This document shows positions 1 to 5,118 of a DNA stretch of 7,852 nucleotides, one piece after another. Source of the DNA: Pseudomonadota bacterium. GTDB taxonomy: Bacteria > Pseudomonadota > Alphaproteobacteria > Caulobacterales > Aquidulcibacteraceae. Each line of letters opens with the position of its first letter. The first letter of the stretch is position 1. Made by a program: the position numbers and the translations under genes. Location: NCBI GenBank assembly GCA_023410295.1, contig JAEYPY010000020.1, positions 1 through 7,852 of the forward strand. The letters run 5' to 3'. The notes beneath the pieces were generated by a model. That model saw only the letters and a program-made list of their open reading frames with translations. It was not told the origin of the DNA and made no database searches.

Positions 1-1
1 G

Positions 2-610
2 TTCGGCGGCATCGACATCTGTGTGAACAACGCTTCCGCCATCCAGCTTACCGGCACGCTCGCCACCGATTTCCGCCGCTACGATCTGATGCATCAGGTC
101 AACGCGCGCGGCACGTTTGTCGTCAGCCGCACCTGCCTGCCGCATCTCTTGAAGGCCTCCAATCCGCACGTGCTGATGCTGTCGCCGCCGCTCGACATGA
201 GCCCGCGCTGGTTTGCGGGGCATGTCGCCTACACGATGGCCAAGTACGGCATGAGCATGTGCGTCTTGGGCATGGCCGAGGAATTCCGCGACCAGGGCGT
301 CGCCTTCAATGCGCTCTGGCCGCGCACCGGTATTGCGACGGCGGCGATCGAGTTTGCGCTCGCGGGCGAGGAGGGCATGCGTCACTGCCGCACGCCGGAC
401 ATCATCGCCGATGCTGCGTATGCGATCTTCAACAAGCCCGCGCGCGACTGCACCGGCAATATCTTCATCGATGACGTTCTCCTCTACGCCGAAGGGGAAC
501 GCGATTTCGACAAGTACCGCGTCGATCCAACGAAGCCGCTGATGCCGGACTTCTTCGTGCCCGATAACACGCCGCTGCCGCCGGGGGTGAGCATGGGGGC
601 TAAGGCTTAG
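2..610 (+). CDS. HSDL2-like short-chain dehydrogenase/reductase, 5'-truncated by window edge
   Basis: This is the C-terminal 202 residues of a classical SDR oxidoreductase; the N-terminal glycine-rich NAD(P)-binding motif lies left of the window. The open frame reaches base 2, so the GTG at base 23 is an internal valine and not a start. Visible SDR hallmarks are the VNNAS segment after the fourth strand (the NNAG equivalent, near base 23), a serine in MLSPP (codon 182-184) and the catalytic YTMAK (Tyr at 230-232, Lys at 242-244). The segments NARGTF, AYTMAKYGMSMCVLGMAEE and a tail ending in LMPDFFVPD closely resemble the HSDL2 (hydroxysteroid dehydrogenase-like 2) subgroup as I remember it. 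Animal HSDL2 carries a C-terminal SCP2 sterol-carrier domain; this protein stops before any such domain. The substrate is unknown, with a lipid or acyl-CoA-linked alcohol/ketone plausible from family membership. The stop codon directly abuts the first 27-bp repeat. Confidence 0.9.
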   Translation, partial: FGGIDICVNNASAIQLTGTLATDFRRYDLMHQVNARGTFVVSRTCLPHLLKASNPHVLMLSPPLDMSPRWFAGHVAYTMAKYGMSMCVLGMAEEFRDQGVAFNALWPRTGIATAAIEFALAGEEGMRHCRTPDIIADAAYAIFNKPARDCTGNIFIDDVLLYAEGERDFDKYRVDPTKPLMPDFFVPDNTPLPPGVSMGAKA

Positions 611-637
611 GTCTGCTTCTGGCCCGGAACGGACATT
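611..637 (+). repeat. 27-bp palindromic repeat, copy 1
   Basis: This copy begins with GTCTGCTT and ends with AACGGACATT, immediately after the dehydrogenase stop codon. Its reverse complement matches bases 1180-1206 at 24 of 27 positions. The unit is itself an imperfect palindrome (GTCTGCTT against AACGGAC), so it can fold as a short hairpin in RNA. It resembles a family of palindromic GTCCGCTTT...AAAGCGGAC intergenic repeats that I recall from alphaproteobacterial genomes; that identification is from memory. It could also serve as a weak transcription end for the dehydrogenase gene, although no T-run follows it. Confidence 0.7.
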
Positions 638-670
638 GACCCCGACCGATCAGGACGCGACTGTTCTTGA

Positions 671-1180
671 GTGAATTTGCGCTGGTTCGTTCCCTGCTTG
701 GCGCTCGTGCTTGCGAGTTGCGCCGATCAACCTCGGTTTCGCGCTTCGGCCTCGCATGTCGAAGCACAGGGCGTGTCCCTGGCGATTGAGCCGTGTGAAC
801 CAGTTCGTCCGCAGTGCGACTTTGAATTTGAGGTGGCTAATCACTCTGACGGGTGCGTTGCCTTCCTCGGTATTTCGCTTCCTCCGGATTCATTCATTTT
901 CTTCGAGTCTAGCTTCCCGAGCCGGATACTGGGGCATCCGAGCGAACGCGCCCGCCACACTTGGGTTGTTCTTCAGCCGGGCGACCGATTTGGCGAAGGT
1001 GTTGACGTCCAGGCGCTTAGTGGGCTCCGCGATTTGACCGCAATCTCATTCACGGTTTCGACCCGCTTCATGCCGTGCGCTAACTTTGTTCAGCCGACCG
1101 ACGCCATTCCATCTGAACCGGGAATTGTTGAAGGCGGGGAGTTAGAGTCAGAGACGATCACGTTTTCTCGGGTTTCGTGA
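671..1180 (+). CDS. Orphan lipoprotein of unknown function
   Basis: This encodes a 169-residue protein that I do not recognise. It starts with GTG; the in-frame TGA at 668-670 directly precedes it, so no longer form is possible. The N-terminus (M1-N-L-R then a hydrophobic run) ends in the lipobox LASC with Cys17, predicting signal peptidase II cleavage and lipid attachment at a membrane. The mature part has four further cysteines, two in EPCEPVRPQC, one in DGCVAF and one in MPCANF, which could form disulfides in the periplasm. Its beta-rich look (FEFEVANHSDGCVAFLG, TFSRVS) suggests a small beta-sandwich, but this is only an impression. No strong Shine-Dalgarno sequence lies at normal spacing; an AGGA at 652-655 is about 15 nt away. 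The gene is visibly more AT-rich and uses more A/T-ending codons than its neighbours. It is enclosed by inverted copies of a 27-bp repeat, suggesting separate acquisition. Confidence 0.75.
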   Translation: MNLRWFVPCLALVLASCADQPRFRASASHVEAQGVSLAIEPCEPVRPQCDFEFEVANHSDGCVAFLGISLPPDSFIFFESSFPSRILGHPSERARHTWVVLQPGDRFGEGVDVQALSGLRDLTAISFTVSTRFMPCANFVQPTDAIPSEPGIVEGGELESETITFSRVS

Positions 1181-1206
1181 ATGTCCGTTCCCGGCGAAAA
1201 GCAGAC
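1180..1206 (-). repeat. 27-bp palindromic repeat, copy 2, inverted relative to copy 1
   Basis: This copy reads AATGTCCGTT...AAGCAGAC on the plus strand and is the reverse complement of copy 1 at 611-637, with three mismatches. It begins on the last base of the orphan lipoprotein stop codon and lies in the 42-bp gap between that gene and the convergent chalcone-isomerase-like gene. Together the two copies form an inverted-repeat pair around the lipoprotein gene. I see no target-site duplication outside the pair. Confidence 0.7.
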
Positions 1207-1222
1207 TCTCGTGTCCTCGTCC

Positions 1223-1750
1223 CTAAGCCTCCCCACGCAGTTGCGCGCTGAGCCGCGCCGCTTGCCCGTCGCGGCCGGCGAGCCAGATGCCGAAGAAGTG
1301 GCGGCGGAAGTTAGGCCAGTCGATCGTGCAGCTTTGCGCACCGTTGTGATAGAAGGTCGCCGTGTTCGCGCCTGTGCTGACGCCAGTCATGCGGTCGCCA
1401 TCGGCGATGTTGGGGAAACAGCGCGCGAGCTGCGCGCGCAGGGGCGCCAAGCTTTGCACGCTGCCCGCGCCGCGCTGGCTCATCTCGCTCATGGTGCGGT
1501 TGAGCAGCGTGCTCTGCCGGGCTGAGCGTTCGTAGGTGAGGCTCAAAGCGAAGGGTCGGGCCCAGCTGAAAGCGCCGTTGGCCGTGTAGAGCTCGGCCTC
1601 GAACAACGGGATCGCCAACAGATGGTAGCGCGCTTCGCCGACCTTCTGCGCATTTGGGATGGCGCGGGCGACTTCGCTCGGGCTGGCTTGCGCGGGCGCG
1701 GCGGCGAGGCCGAGGGCCAAAGCGAGCAACACTGCACGGAAACGGCGCAT
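1223..1750 (-). CDS. Periplasmic chalcone-isomerase-like protein
   Basis: This encodes a 175-residue exported protein. I chose the ATG at 1750-1748 because AAGGAG lies 4 nt upstream (1755-1760) and a clean signal peptide follows: MRRFR, a hydrophobic core of Leu/Ala, then a signal peptidase I site at APAQA|SP (after residue 22). A longer in-frame form starting at 1819 would bury the signal peptide and is rejected. The mature sequence has the pattern of bacterial chalcone-isomerase-like proteins: an early VGEARYHLLAIPLFEAELYT strand pair, a TYER segment, a DRMTGVSTG turn, an F-x-x-NG strand and the closing FFGIWLAGRDG...LSAQLRG. Bacterial members of this fold are mostly not flavonoid enzymes, and their role is unknown; binding a fatty acid-like ligand is possible. 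It lies 81 nt downstream of creA on the same strand and may share its transcript. The family call is from motif memory. Confidence 0.82.
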   Translation of the reverse strand: MRRFRAVLLALALGLAAAPAQASPSEVARAIPNAQKVGEARYHLLAIPLFEAELYTANGAFSWARPFALSLTYERSARQSTLLNRTMSEMSQRGAGSVQSLAPLRAQLARCFPNIADGDRMTGVSTGANTATFYHNGAQSCTIDWPNFRRHFFGIWLAGRDGQAARLSAQLRGEA

Positions 1751-1831
1751 GGGCGCTCCTTCGTTTGCCCTCCCGCTACGGCTCGGCGGCGTTTTCGGAT
1801 CAGAGTTTGACGAGACCATGGCTCTCGCGCC

Positions 1832-2314
1832 TTAGCGTGCAGCGCCGCGCGCCGCGGCGACTTCGGCATCCGTTAGGGCGATGGTGCTCATGTCGATCTT
1901 GGCTGAGCCTTCGACGATTTCGCGCGAGTGCGAGACGTAGACGAGCGAGCGGTTGTCCAGATCGAGGATGCGCCGCACGGCGACGTTCTTGAAGAAAAGG
2001 CTCTGGCGCTGGTTGAAAATCTCTTCGCCGGCGCGGCCGCTCTCGATGCCGGAAAGATCGAGCGGGCCGATGCGCTGGCACGAGACGGCGGAGTTGGACG
2101 GGTTCTCGAACCAATTGCCTTGGCGCAAGCGGTCGAGCGCGCTGCGATCGAAGTACGAGACGTGGCAGACCACGTTGGCGATCTCGGGATCGCGCACGGC
2201 TTCGACCATGATCTCATTGCCGAGCAGATCGTTGGAAAATTCGCCGACCGACCCTTCGCGGTCGCCGCAGGCGGCGAGAAGGAGGGCGGCGGCGAGGATG
2301 AGTGTGCGCTTCAA
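1832..2314 (-). CDS. creA: CreA-family lipoprotein
   Basis: This encodes a 160-residue envelope protein of the CreA family. The start is TTG at 2314-2312, supported by GAAAGG 8 nt upstream (2323-2328) and by the lipoprotein signal that begins there: MKR, a hydrophobic stretch, and the lipobox LAAC with Cys16. The rest parallels Escherichia coli CreA as I recall it: NEIMVEAVRDPEIANVVCHVS (residues 33-53), SAVSCQRIGPLDLS (75-88), a SLFFKN...RRILD strand pair, then LVYVSHSREIVEGSAK. Cys50 and Cys79 are placed for a conserved disulfide. CreA is encoded beside the CreBC two-component system in enterics, but its biochemical role is unknown. No creB, creC or creD is present here, so the gene stands apart from that regulon. 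Having a lipobox, rather than the signal peptidase I site I remember for E. coli CreA, is a notable difference. It is divergent from the sulfatase gene. Confidence 0.88.
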   Translation of the reverse strand: MKRTLILAAALLLAACGDREGSVGEFSNDLLGNEIMVEAVRDPEIANVVCHVSYFDRSALDRLRQGNWFENPSNSAVSCQRIGPLDLSGIESGRAGEEIFNQRQSLFFKNVAVRRILDLDNRSLVYVSHSREIVEGSAKIDMSTIALTDAEVAAARGAAR

Positions 2315-2386
2315 GGATTGGGCCTTTCGTTTTTGTGGTAACGGCGAGTGTCGCTTGGCCGTTCCGTTTTGTGCGTGGCGTTGTGG

Positions 2387-2406
2387 TTCGACAAGCTCAG
2401 CATGAC
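2387..2406. repeat. Fragment of a dispersed intergenic repeat (TTCGACAAGCTCAGCATGAC)
   Basis: This 20-bp string in the divergent creA/sulfatase region resembles the TTCGACAAGCTCAGGATGAC-type repeat that I remember scattered through intergenic regions of several alphaproteobacteria. There is only one copy in this window, so its repeat status rests on memory and not on the sequence itself. It directly adjoins the 9-bp hairpin at 2406-2435. Confidence 0.5.
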
Positions 2407-2435
2407 GCGTGAGGCGCAGGCAGAGACCTCACGCG
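2406..2435. repeat. Perfect 9-bp inverted repeat (hairpin)
   Basis: CGCGTGAGG at 2406-2414 pairs perfectly with CCTCACGCG at 2427-2435 across a 12-nt loop. No T-run follows on either strand, so it does not look like an intrinsic terminator. It lies between divergent genes, where no terminator is expected. It may be part of the adjoining repeat or a regulatory site. Confidence 0.6.
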
Positions 2436-2483
2436 CGGCCGTTGAATCCGTTGCGGAAACGGTCGCGCGGGGCGGGGATAGTT

Positions 2484-2512
2484 TTGACATGGGCGCACGC
2501 GGCGCCTAACGC
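2484..2512 (+). promoter_or_regulatory. Candidate sigma-70-type promoter for the sulfatase
   Basis: A perfect TTGACA -35 hexamer at 2484-2489 is followed after 17 nt by TAACGC at 2507-2512, within CCTAACGC. This roughly fits the Caulobacter-type housekeeping arrangement (TTGACG, then a CTANA-like -10) but is a weak match to the E. coli -10. Transcription would begin near 2519, leaving a leader of roughly 15-20 nt that holds little more than the Shine-Dalgarno sequence. Confidence 0.4.
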
Positions 2513-2522
2513 TTTGCGCCCA
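2490..2522. promoter_or_regulatory. Perfect 8-bp inverted repeat over the candidate -10 region, possible operator
   Basis: TGGGCGCA at 2490-2497 and TGCGCCCA at 2515-2522 are exact reverse complements separated by 17 nt. The left arm abuts the -35 hexamer, and the right arm ends one base before the Shine-Dalgarno AGGGGAGG (2523-2530). It could be bound by a dimeric regulator. If transcription starts upstream of it, it could instead form a hairpin next to the ribosome site. No regulator gene is nearby. Confidence 0.4.
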
Positions 2523-2535
2523 AGGGGAGGCAAGG

Positions 2536-4308
2536 ATGCGGATCGGCAAGGCGCTCGCGGCGCTGGCGATGGGCCTTGGACTCGCGCTCGGCGCCGATGC
2601 GCAAACGGAAGCGCCGGCGCGGCCGAATTTCGTGGTCATCGTCATCGACGATGCAGGCTTTACCGATTTGGGCGCTTATGGCGGCGAGGCGCGTACGCCG
2701 AACATCGATGCGCTGGCGCAGCGCGGGGCGATGTTCTCGCGCTATTATTCATCGCCCTTGTGCGCGCCGTCGCGGGCGATGCTGCTGACGGGTGTCGATG
2801 CGCATCGCACCGGTGTGTCGACCATTCCGGAAGTGCTGCCGCCGGAGCACGTCGGCCAGCCGGGCTATACGATGCGCCTGGAGCCAGGCGTCACCACGGT
2901 GGCGACGCGTCTGCGCGATGCCGGCTATCGCACCTACATCACCGGCAAATGGCATTTGGGGCATGGCGAGGGCGATCTGCCGAACGATCACGGCTTCGAC
3001 CGCTCGTTGGTGCTGGACGCCTCCGGCGCGGACAATTGGGAGCCGCGGCCGTACATGCCGTACTACCGCGATGCGCCGTGGTTCGAGGATGGCGCGCGCG
3101 CCGAGATGCCGGCGGAGTTCTATTCGAGCGAACTGATCGTCGATCGCATGATCGACTATCTCGACGCGGATCGTGCGCGGGCTGAGCCGTTCTTCGCCTA
3201 TCTCAGCTTTCAGGCCGTGCACATACCGGTGCAAGCGCCGCGGGAATTCACCGCGCGCTATGAGGGCGTTTATCGCGAAGGCTGGGAAGCGTTGCGGGCG
3301 CACCGTTGGCGCCGCGCGCAGGAATTGGGTCTCGTGCCGGCGGATGCGCCGCAAGCGGGCTTACATCCGAGCTTGCGCGCCTGGGATGATCTCTCGGTGG
3401 ACGAGCAGGCGCTCTATGCGCGCTCGATGGCGGTGCATGCCGGCATGCTGGAGGCGATGGATCATCACATCGGCCGGCTGATGGAATATCTGCAGCAGCG
3501 CGGCCTTGCCGAGAACACGATCTTTGTCGTCACGTCCGACAATGGGCCAGAGCCCAGTAATCCGCTGGCGGAGCGCGGCTTCGATCTATGGATGGCGCGC
3601 ATGGGCTATACGCGCGCCTTGGAAAATCTGGGCGAGCGGCGCTCTTATGTGTTCATCGGGCCGGAGTTCGCGAGCGCGACGGCGGCGCCGGGGGCATTGT
3701 TCAAATTTTATACGACTGAAGGCGGCGTGCATGTGCCGCTGATCGTGGCGGGGCCGGGCGTGGCGCCGGCGCGTATCGATGCGCGCGCGTTCGTGACGGA
3801 CATCGCGCCGACGTTGTTGGAGCGCGCGGGCGTGGTTGTGCCCGATGGCGAGCGCGTGCCGATGTCGGGGCGGAGCTTGGCGCCAGTGCTGGGGGGCCAA
3901 GCTGAAAGCGTGCGCGGGCCGGACTATGTGATCGGCATCGAAGTGTCGGGCAATTCGGCGCTCTATCGCGGCGATTACAAGCTGGTGCGCAATCTCCCGC
4001 GCTATGGTGACGGGCAATGGCGGCTCTACAACATCGCGCTCGATCCCGGCGAAACGCGCGATTTATCAGCGGCTGAGCCGGAGTTGTTCGCGTCCATGCA
4101 GGCGGCGTATCGCGCGTATGCCGAAGCCAACGGCGTGCTGGAAATGCCGCCAGGCTACGATGTGCAACGCCAAGTCGCGCGCAACGCGCTGGCGAAGCAG
4201 CTGGAGCATTATTGGTGGGTGCTGGCGCTTGCTGCGACAGTTCTGGTGCTGCTGGTTGTCGGGTTGGCGTTGCTGGTGCGGCGGCTGTTGCGAAAGCGGC
4301 CGGCCTAG
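2536..4308 (+). CDS. Membrane-anchored formylglycine-dependent arylsulfatase
   Basis: This encodes a 590-residue type I sulfatase that hydrolyses sulfate esters outside the cytoplasm. ATG 2536 follows AGGGGAGG with 5 nt spacing. Residues 1-22 form a signal peptide (cleavage near GADA|Q). Metal ligands Asp38-Asp39 (VIDDAGF) precede the sulfatase signature CAPSR, with Cys76 (codon 2761-2763) predicted to be oxidised to formylglycine and Arg80 stabilising it. Further active-site residues are Lys138 and His140 (TGKWHLG), His229 (VHIP), Asp335-Asn336 (TSDNGPE) and probably Lys390 (FKFYTTEGGVHVP). The RYEGVYREGWEALRAHR...LGLVPADAP segment and NSALYRGDYKLVRN resemble the AtsA arylsulfatase group. 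The C-terminus adds a hydrophobic helix (about 561-581) followed by RRLLRKRPA, which should anchor the enzyme in the inner membrane with the catalytic domain in the periplasm. The substrate cannot be read from sequence. No formylglycine-generating enzyme or sulfate transporter is in the window. Confidence 0.95.
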   Translation: MRIGKALAALAMGLGLALGADAQTEAPARPNFVVIVIDDAGFTDLGAYGGEARTPNIDALAQRGAMFSRYYSSPLCAPSRAMLLTGVDAHRTGVSTIPEVLPPEHVGQPGYTMRLEPGVTTVATRLRDAGYRTYITGKWHLGHGEGDLPNDHGFDRSLVLDASGADNWEPRPYMPYYRDAPWFEDGARAEMPAEFYSSELIVDRMIDYLDADRARAEPFFAYLSFQAVHIPVQAPREFTARYEGVYREGWEALRAHRWRRAQELGLVPADAPQAGLHPSLRAWDDLSVDEQALYARSMAVHAGMLEAMDHHIGRLMEYLQQRGLAENTIFVVTSDNGPEPSNPLAERGFDLWMARMGYTRALENLGERRSYVFIGPEFASATAAPGALFKFYTTEGGVHVPLIVAGPGVAPARIDARAFVTDIAPTLLERAGVVVPDGERVPMSGRSLAPVLGGQAESVRGPDYVIGIEVSGNSALYRGDYKLVRNLPRYGDGQWRLYNIALDPGETRDLSAAEPELFASMQAAYRAYAEANGVLEMPPGYDVQRQVARNALAKQLEHYWWVLALAATVLVLLVVGLALLVRRLLRKRPA

Positions 4309-4640
4309 TCGCAGGGCTCTGGGTGCGCTTCGATCACTTCGGTGATCTCGATCTCGTGCGGCGACATGCCGAGGTGGCCGTAGCGGCCGCGCGGGCTGAG
4401 GCGGCCCATGATGGTGGCGCAAACGCTGAACCCGGCTTCCAGGTTGGCGTCCGGCGGCGCGGCGGCGCGCATTTGTATCTGCCCTGTGCCGCCCGTGTAC
4501 CAAAGCTCGTCGCTGCCCGCGGGCTGGAACAGCATGTGCTCCATGCTCTCGCTGTAAACGCCAGTGTAGCGGCGCTCGGTTGGCGTCGAAGCGCACGAGG
4601 TGAGGAACGCCACCATCGACAAGATGAGGATATGTTTCAT
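4305..4640 (-). CDS. Small lipoprotein of unknown function
   Basis: This encodes a 111-residue lipoprotein. I placed the start at ATG 4640-4638, giving MKHILILSMVAFLTSC with the lipobox LTSC (Cys16). An ATG six codons upstream (4658) is possible, but it would put extra residues before the signal. No strong Shine-Dalgarno sequence is visible. The mature part, beginning YTGVYSESMEHMLFQPAGSDELWYTG and containing GRLSPRGRYGHLGMSPHEIEITEVIEA, recalls small OB-like lipoproteins of alphaproteobacteria, where a GVY...W...G opening and GRLSP.GRYGH motif recur. Some of those resemble the NlpE/copper-stress C-terminal domain, but that is only a resemblance. Cys74 and Cys110 might pair. It lies 44 nt after the cytochrome c gene on the same strand and is probably cotranscribed with it. 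Its TAG stop overlaps the sulfatase TAG tail to tail. Confidence 0.78.
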   Translation of the reverse strand: MKHILILSMVAFLTSCASTPTERRYTGVYSESMEHMLFQPAGSDELWYTGGTGQIQMRAAAPPDANLEAGFSVCATIMGRLSPRGRYGHLGMSPHEIEITEVIEAHPEPCD

Positions 4641-4684
4641 GCGCGCCCACTGGAGCATGCGTCGCGGGTCGCGGCAAGCTGCGG

Positions 4685-5053
4685 TTAATCGTCGGCTTGG
4701 AGCGAGCGCATGTAGGACCAGACGTCCTCGACGTGGTCGGGATCGACGATGATGTGCGGCATGGTTTCGTGCGGGCTCTGCAGCCAGACATGGAGCGCGA
4801 GCCCGGTCATGCCGGGCGTTTCGGCGAGTTCCTTGAACGGCGGCGCCTCCGGCAACGGGGAGAAGATTTCGCCGGCGTCGATGGCGTGACAGCTGGCGCA
4901 GTTCTCTTCTGCGTAGACACGCCCGGCGGCGGGTGAGCCGGCTTGGCCGATAACAGGTGGCGCAACCGGCGCCGTCTGGGCGCAGGCGGCGGGCGCCAAG
5001 ACGGCTGCCATCGCCAGGCTCGCCGCAAAGAAGCGATACAGAGTGTTGCGCAT
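4685..5053 (-). CDS. Small periplasmic class I cytochrome c
   Basis: This encodes a 122-residue monoheme c-type cytochrome that acts in periplasmic electron transfer. ATG 5053-5051 has GGAGG 6 nt upstream (5060-5064). The N-terminus MRNTLYRFFAASLAMAAVLAPAACAQ is a signal peptide, best cleaved after ACA. PAAC is a poor lipobox because proline occupies the -3 position, so a free periplasmic form is preferred. The heme motif CASCH (residues 52-56) supplies the two thioether cysteines and the axial His56; Met98 in ETMPHI is the likely sixth ligand. The C-terminal helix DHVEDVWSYMRSLQ is typical of class I cytochromes. The partner is unknown: no oxidase or dehydrogenase gene adjoins it. It lies 65 nt downstream of the ligase gene on the same strand and has its own ribosome site. 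It may be read through from the repair genes, or it may have its own promoter in that gap, where I see no clear box. Confidence 0.92.
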   Translation of the reverse strand: MRNTLYRFFAASLAMAAVLAPAACAQTAPVAPPVIGQAGSPAAGRVYAEENCASCHAIDAGEIFSPLPEAPPFKELAETPGMTGLALHVWLQSPHETMPHIIVDPDHVEDVWSYMRSLQADD

Positions 5054-5118
5054 AGGCCACCTCCATCAGACCAAGATTGCGCAACTCAGGCACGCCGCTT
5101 TGATTCAGCGCAAGGCGC

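Noticed and set aside
611..637. The palindromic repeat as an intrinsic terminator for the dehydrogenase
   Set aside because: It can fold as a hairpin but no T-run follows, so I list it only as a repeat.
1181..1525. A plus-strand open frame beginning MSVPGEKQT within the second repeat copy
   Set aside because: Its first residues come from the palindromic repeat and the rest is antisense to the chalcone-isomerase-like gene. It has no ribosome site.
2397..2645. A minus-strand open frame across the creA/sulfatase intergenic region
   Set aside because: It overlaps the sulfatase start and signal peptide, is low-complexity and rich in Ala/Ser/Arg/Pro, and shows no domain or ribosome site.
4641..5093. 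A long minus-strand open frame that would extend the small lipoprotein by about 150 residues
   Set aside because: It overlaps the cytochrome c gene in another frame and would place the lipoprotein signal in the middle of the protein. The lipobox signal starting at 4640 marks the true N-terminus.
5077..5113. TTGCGC/GCGCAA inverted repeat between ligase and cytochrome c as a terminator
   Set aside because: The arms are only 6 bp with a 25-nt loop and no T-run, which is consistent with chance in GC-rich DNA.
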